Below, in pieces: positions 62,144 through 64,000 of a stretch of DNA of 64,000 bases. Each line of letters starts with the position of its first letter. Position 1 is the stretch's first letter. Source of the DNA: Comamonas piscis (GTDB lineage: Bacteria; Pseudomonadota; Gammaproteobacteria; Burkholderiales; Burkholderiaceae_C); contig NZ_CP058554.1 of assembly GCF_014109725.1 (NCBI RefSeq), positions 3,286,001-3,350,000 of the forward strand, read 5' to 3'. The translations under genes were made by a program, and so were the position numbers. The notes beneath the pieces were generated by a model. That model ran no database searches, had not been told where the DNA came from, and was given only the letters and a program-made list of their open reading frames with translations.

Positions 62144-63094
62144 TCAGCGCAACCAGCCACGGTGCTTGACATAGAGCAGCGGCAACAGCGCAAGCCCGGC
62201 CGTCAGCGCGATGGTGATGGGCTCGCCGTATTGCCATTCCAGGATGGGCATCCGGGCCACGTTCATGCTGTAGTAGGTGGAGATCAGCATGGCCGGCAGA
62301 AACACCGCGGTGACCACTGAGAACACCTTGACGATCTGGTTTTGCTTGACGTTCAGCGCCATGTTGTTCGTGGTCTGCAGCAGGCGCACCCGGTCGTGCA
62401 CAAAGCTCACATGGTCCTCCACGGCCTCGATGTCTTCGATCAAGGTAGAAAACAGTGCCTGGAGTTCCGCATCCGTCTGTGGCATCCGCGCCAGCGCATG
62501 GCGGGCCGCCAATGCCAGCTGCAGCTGGCTCTCCAAACCATCGGACAGCAGCTCTTCGACTTCGCCCAGGTCCAGCTGCGCAGCTACCACATCGCTCACG
62601 CCAAAATCACGGTCGCGCGCCTCCAGGCTGTTCAACACCGAGTTGGTCTGCACCAGCACCCGGCCCAGATCGCTGTTGAGCGCATCCAGCAACTCGTCGG
62701 TCGCGTCGTTGATGGCCTGCAGCACCACCGCAAAACTCTCGAATGCAGACGCCGCATGTGCTTGGCGCGCCAGCCTGGCTTGCGCCAGAGCCAGCGCTTG
62801 CGGCGCGATGCTGGGTTCCAGCGAGATGAGTACGCCACGTCCCAGGATAAAAATGACGCGGCTGGCCTTTCTCCGGCCCTGCTCCACGCTCAGGAACGTG
62901 ATCGCAAAATAGCTGAACTCGCCATCCTGGCTCAGGTTGCACTGCAGGCCGTAGGCAATGTCCAAGCCCAGGCTTTGCTTGATGCCAGCAAGCTTGCCAG
63001 GCTGATCGGCACGGATCCGCAGCCAGGGGGGCAGATCGGCCACTTGGGCATCGGCTGCGGCTGGAAAAGCGGCAGAACGGGGTTGCATCGTCAT
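62144..63094 (-). CDS. CorA-like membrane protein with SMN motif (first of array)
   Basis: 316-residue CorA-superfamily protein. N-terminal domain (acidic helical funnel, about residues 1-245), connecting helix HVSFVHDRVRLLQTTNNMALN, TM1 QIVKVFSVVTAVFLPAMLISTYY, the loop SMN (residues 276-278), then VARMPILEWQYGEPITIALTAGLALLPLL. Glycine of GMN is Ser. It overlaps the small membrane-protein gene at 63091 by ATGA and is followed by 90 bases before the second small protein. Confidence 0.87.
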   Translation of the reverse strand: MTMQPRSAAFPAAADAQVADLPPWLRIRADQPGKLAGIKQSLGLDIAYGLQCNLSQDGEFSYFAITFLSVEQGRRKASRVIFILGRGVLISLEPSIAPQALALAQARLARQAHAASAFESFAVVLQAINDATDELLDALNSDLGRVLVQTNSVLNSLEARDRDFGVSDVVAAQLDLGEVEELLSDGLESQLQLALAARHALARMPQTDAELQALFSTLIEDIEAVEDHVSFVHDRVRLLQTTNNMALNVKQNQIVKVFSVVTAVFLPAMLISTYYSMNVARMPILEWQYGEPITIALTAGLALLPLLYVKHRGWLR

Positions 63095-63438
63095 GGCAAA
63101 GGCTCCTGCGAAGTCAGAGGCGGCGTGCCGGGTGCGTCGGACTTGAGAGCGCGCGCACTTTCATAAAAGTCCGCGTGCGAACCCGACGTGGACGAGGTCT
63201 TGGTATCGAGGTGGTAGTTGCCAACATGCAAAGCCGCCACCGCGAGCACCAAGATGCCCCAGGTGACGCCCAGCATCGAAAAAGACAGGCGCTCATACCG
63301 CGACCAGTGCCGGCGAGGCTGCTGCGCAACCGCAAAGGGGCGGCGAGCAGGCCGGCTCCAGACGAAGCCATCTAAGGCCAACCCGGTATTGACAGACGGT
63401 GGCGCTCCACCGGACGAGGGATGTGGGGTGTACAGCAT
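63091..63438 (-). CDS. Small single-pass membrane protein (partner of CorA-like protein)
   Basis: 115-residue protein, no family recognised. It carries LDGFVW (22-27), a basic segment before one transmembrane helix (LSFSMLGVTWGILVLAVAAL), then HVGNYHLDTKT and a polar tail. The LDGFVW/LEGLVW motif, the helix and the AALH...LD end match the other small protein at 61715. ATG at 63438 is used; the upstream frame is not supported. Stop overlaps the CorA-like start as ATGA. Confidence 0.8.
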   Translation of the reverse strand: MLYTPHPSSGGAPPSVNTGLALDGFVWSRPARRPFAVAQQPRRHWSRYERLSFSMLGVTWGILVLAVAALHVGNYHLDTKTSSTSGSHADFYESARALKSDAPGTPPLTSQEPLP

Positions 63439-63539
63439 GGTGCTTTCTGTTGGGCGCAGCCCTGCGCTGCCCCTGGCGCGCGCAATGCACGCCCAGGGCT
63501 GTCGGGACAACTAATGGAATGAGAAGAGAGAATGAACTT

Positions 63540-63940
63540 CAGGCGCTGCGCTTGGCGGTGCGCAGCGCGGGTGCCAGCGGCGGGCGCTCACAGCGCACCC
63601 GGCTTGCCGGCATGTCGGCGCGATGACCGAACAGCCAGCACAGCGCACGAGAGCGGCCCGAGGGCCGGTCAACCGCCAAGCGAGCGGACCGATCCAGGCC
63701 CTGCAAGCGTTTGCGGGCGACCCGGCTTACATGGGGGAGCACCCGGGCACGCTCAGCGGCGGAAAGCATCGACAGGGCATCGGCAATGACCGGGCCGGCG
63801 AGGCCCGACAGCGCCTGGGCAAAGGGCTTGCTGCCCTGCGATGCCAAGAAGGCAGAGAGCGCCGAGGGCGTATCAGACGCGACAGCGGCGCGGATGACGC
63901 GCTGCAACAGCGCGGTGGAGCGGGCGTGAAAGAACAGCAT
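63540..63940 (-). CDS. Uncharacterised 133-residue protein upstream of CorA array
   Basis: Starts MLFFHARSTALLQRV with a strong AAGGAG site eight bases upstream of ATG 63940. The middle (LSMLSAAERARVLPHVSRVARKRL) is amphipathic helical and loosely recalls the N-terminal helical domain of MgtE-type magnesium channels. The C-terminal third is basic and not recognised. No signal peptide or membrane helix is clear. It sits at the promoter-proximal end of the CorA array, same strand, with a 101-base gap. Function unknown. Confidence 0.62.
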
Positions 63941-64000
63941 GAGATTCTCCTTGGGGCAGCGCAGCGCCAAGGCCTCTCATGCATCTAGATGCGCGATGGC

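Overview
The window is high-GC chromosomal DNA from a betaproteobacterium of the order Burkholderiales, most likely family Comamonadaceae and possibly Comamonas or a close relative. The evidence is the complete housekeeping isc operon, the Burkholderiales-style gene block (PIMT-like methyltransferase, rhodanese, TolC), a betaproteobacterial porin and the overall protein style. No phage, plasmid, CRISPR array, rRNA or intact insertion sequence is visible. The genus is inference.

Layout. 1-4 kb: start of waaA, phosphomannomutase, an EamA transporter, a Fur/Zur-type regulator and msrA. 4.2-12 kb: a TetR-controlled RND efflux system (regulator, adaptor, pump), followed by a PIMT-like methyltransferase, a rhodanese and a TolC-type outer-membrane channel that could complete the pump. 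12.1-12.4 kb: three identical tandem tRNA-Val(CAC) genes with a terminator. 12.5-19 kb: dnaQ and the minus-strand iron-sulfur operon iscR-iscS-iscU-iscA-hscB-hscA-fdx. 19-25 kb: uvrB, an aromatic/aspartate aminotransferase, a small stress membrane protein, an isochorismatase-fold hydrolase and an NlpC/P60 hydrolase. 25-32.7 kb: mixed small genes (GFA-fold, DUF523, cold-shock/DUF1294 fusion, mnmH, GNAT with an XRE-cupin regulator, class II aldolase) and a CoA-transferase pair facing a PAS-LuxR regulator across a perfect palindrome. 33-41 kb: NDH-2, an Lrp-controlled arginase/ornithine cyclodeaminase operon and katG.

40.7-48.3 kb holds a LysR-controlled six-gene catabolic operon. It contains a two-subunit ThDP decarboxylase of the sulfopyruvate/phosphonopyruvate type, two aldehyde dehydrogenases, an orphan ABC binding protein and a reductase that strongly resembles sulfolactaldehyde reductase YihU. 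I read it as a probable organosulfonate (or phosphonate) degradation route.

51.6-56.1 kb is an EfeUOB-type iron uptake operon in which the permease is fused to a cupredoxin domain and to a second, apparently dead, M75 domain. 56.7-59.7 kb encodes a FixJ-type two-component pair and a porin. 59.9-63.9 kb is a minus-strand array of three divergent CorA-like proteins, two of them translationally coupled to paralogous small single-pass membrane proteins, with a short unknown gene upstream. This array is the best candidate for an undescribed system. Two copies of a roughly 151-bp fold-back, MITE-like repeat lie at 25.6 kb and 56.6 kb.
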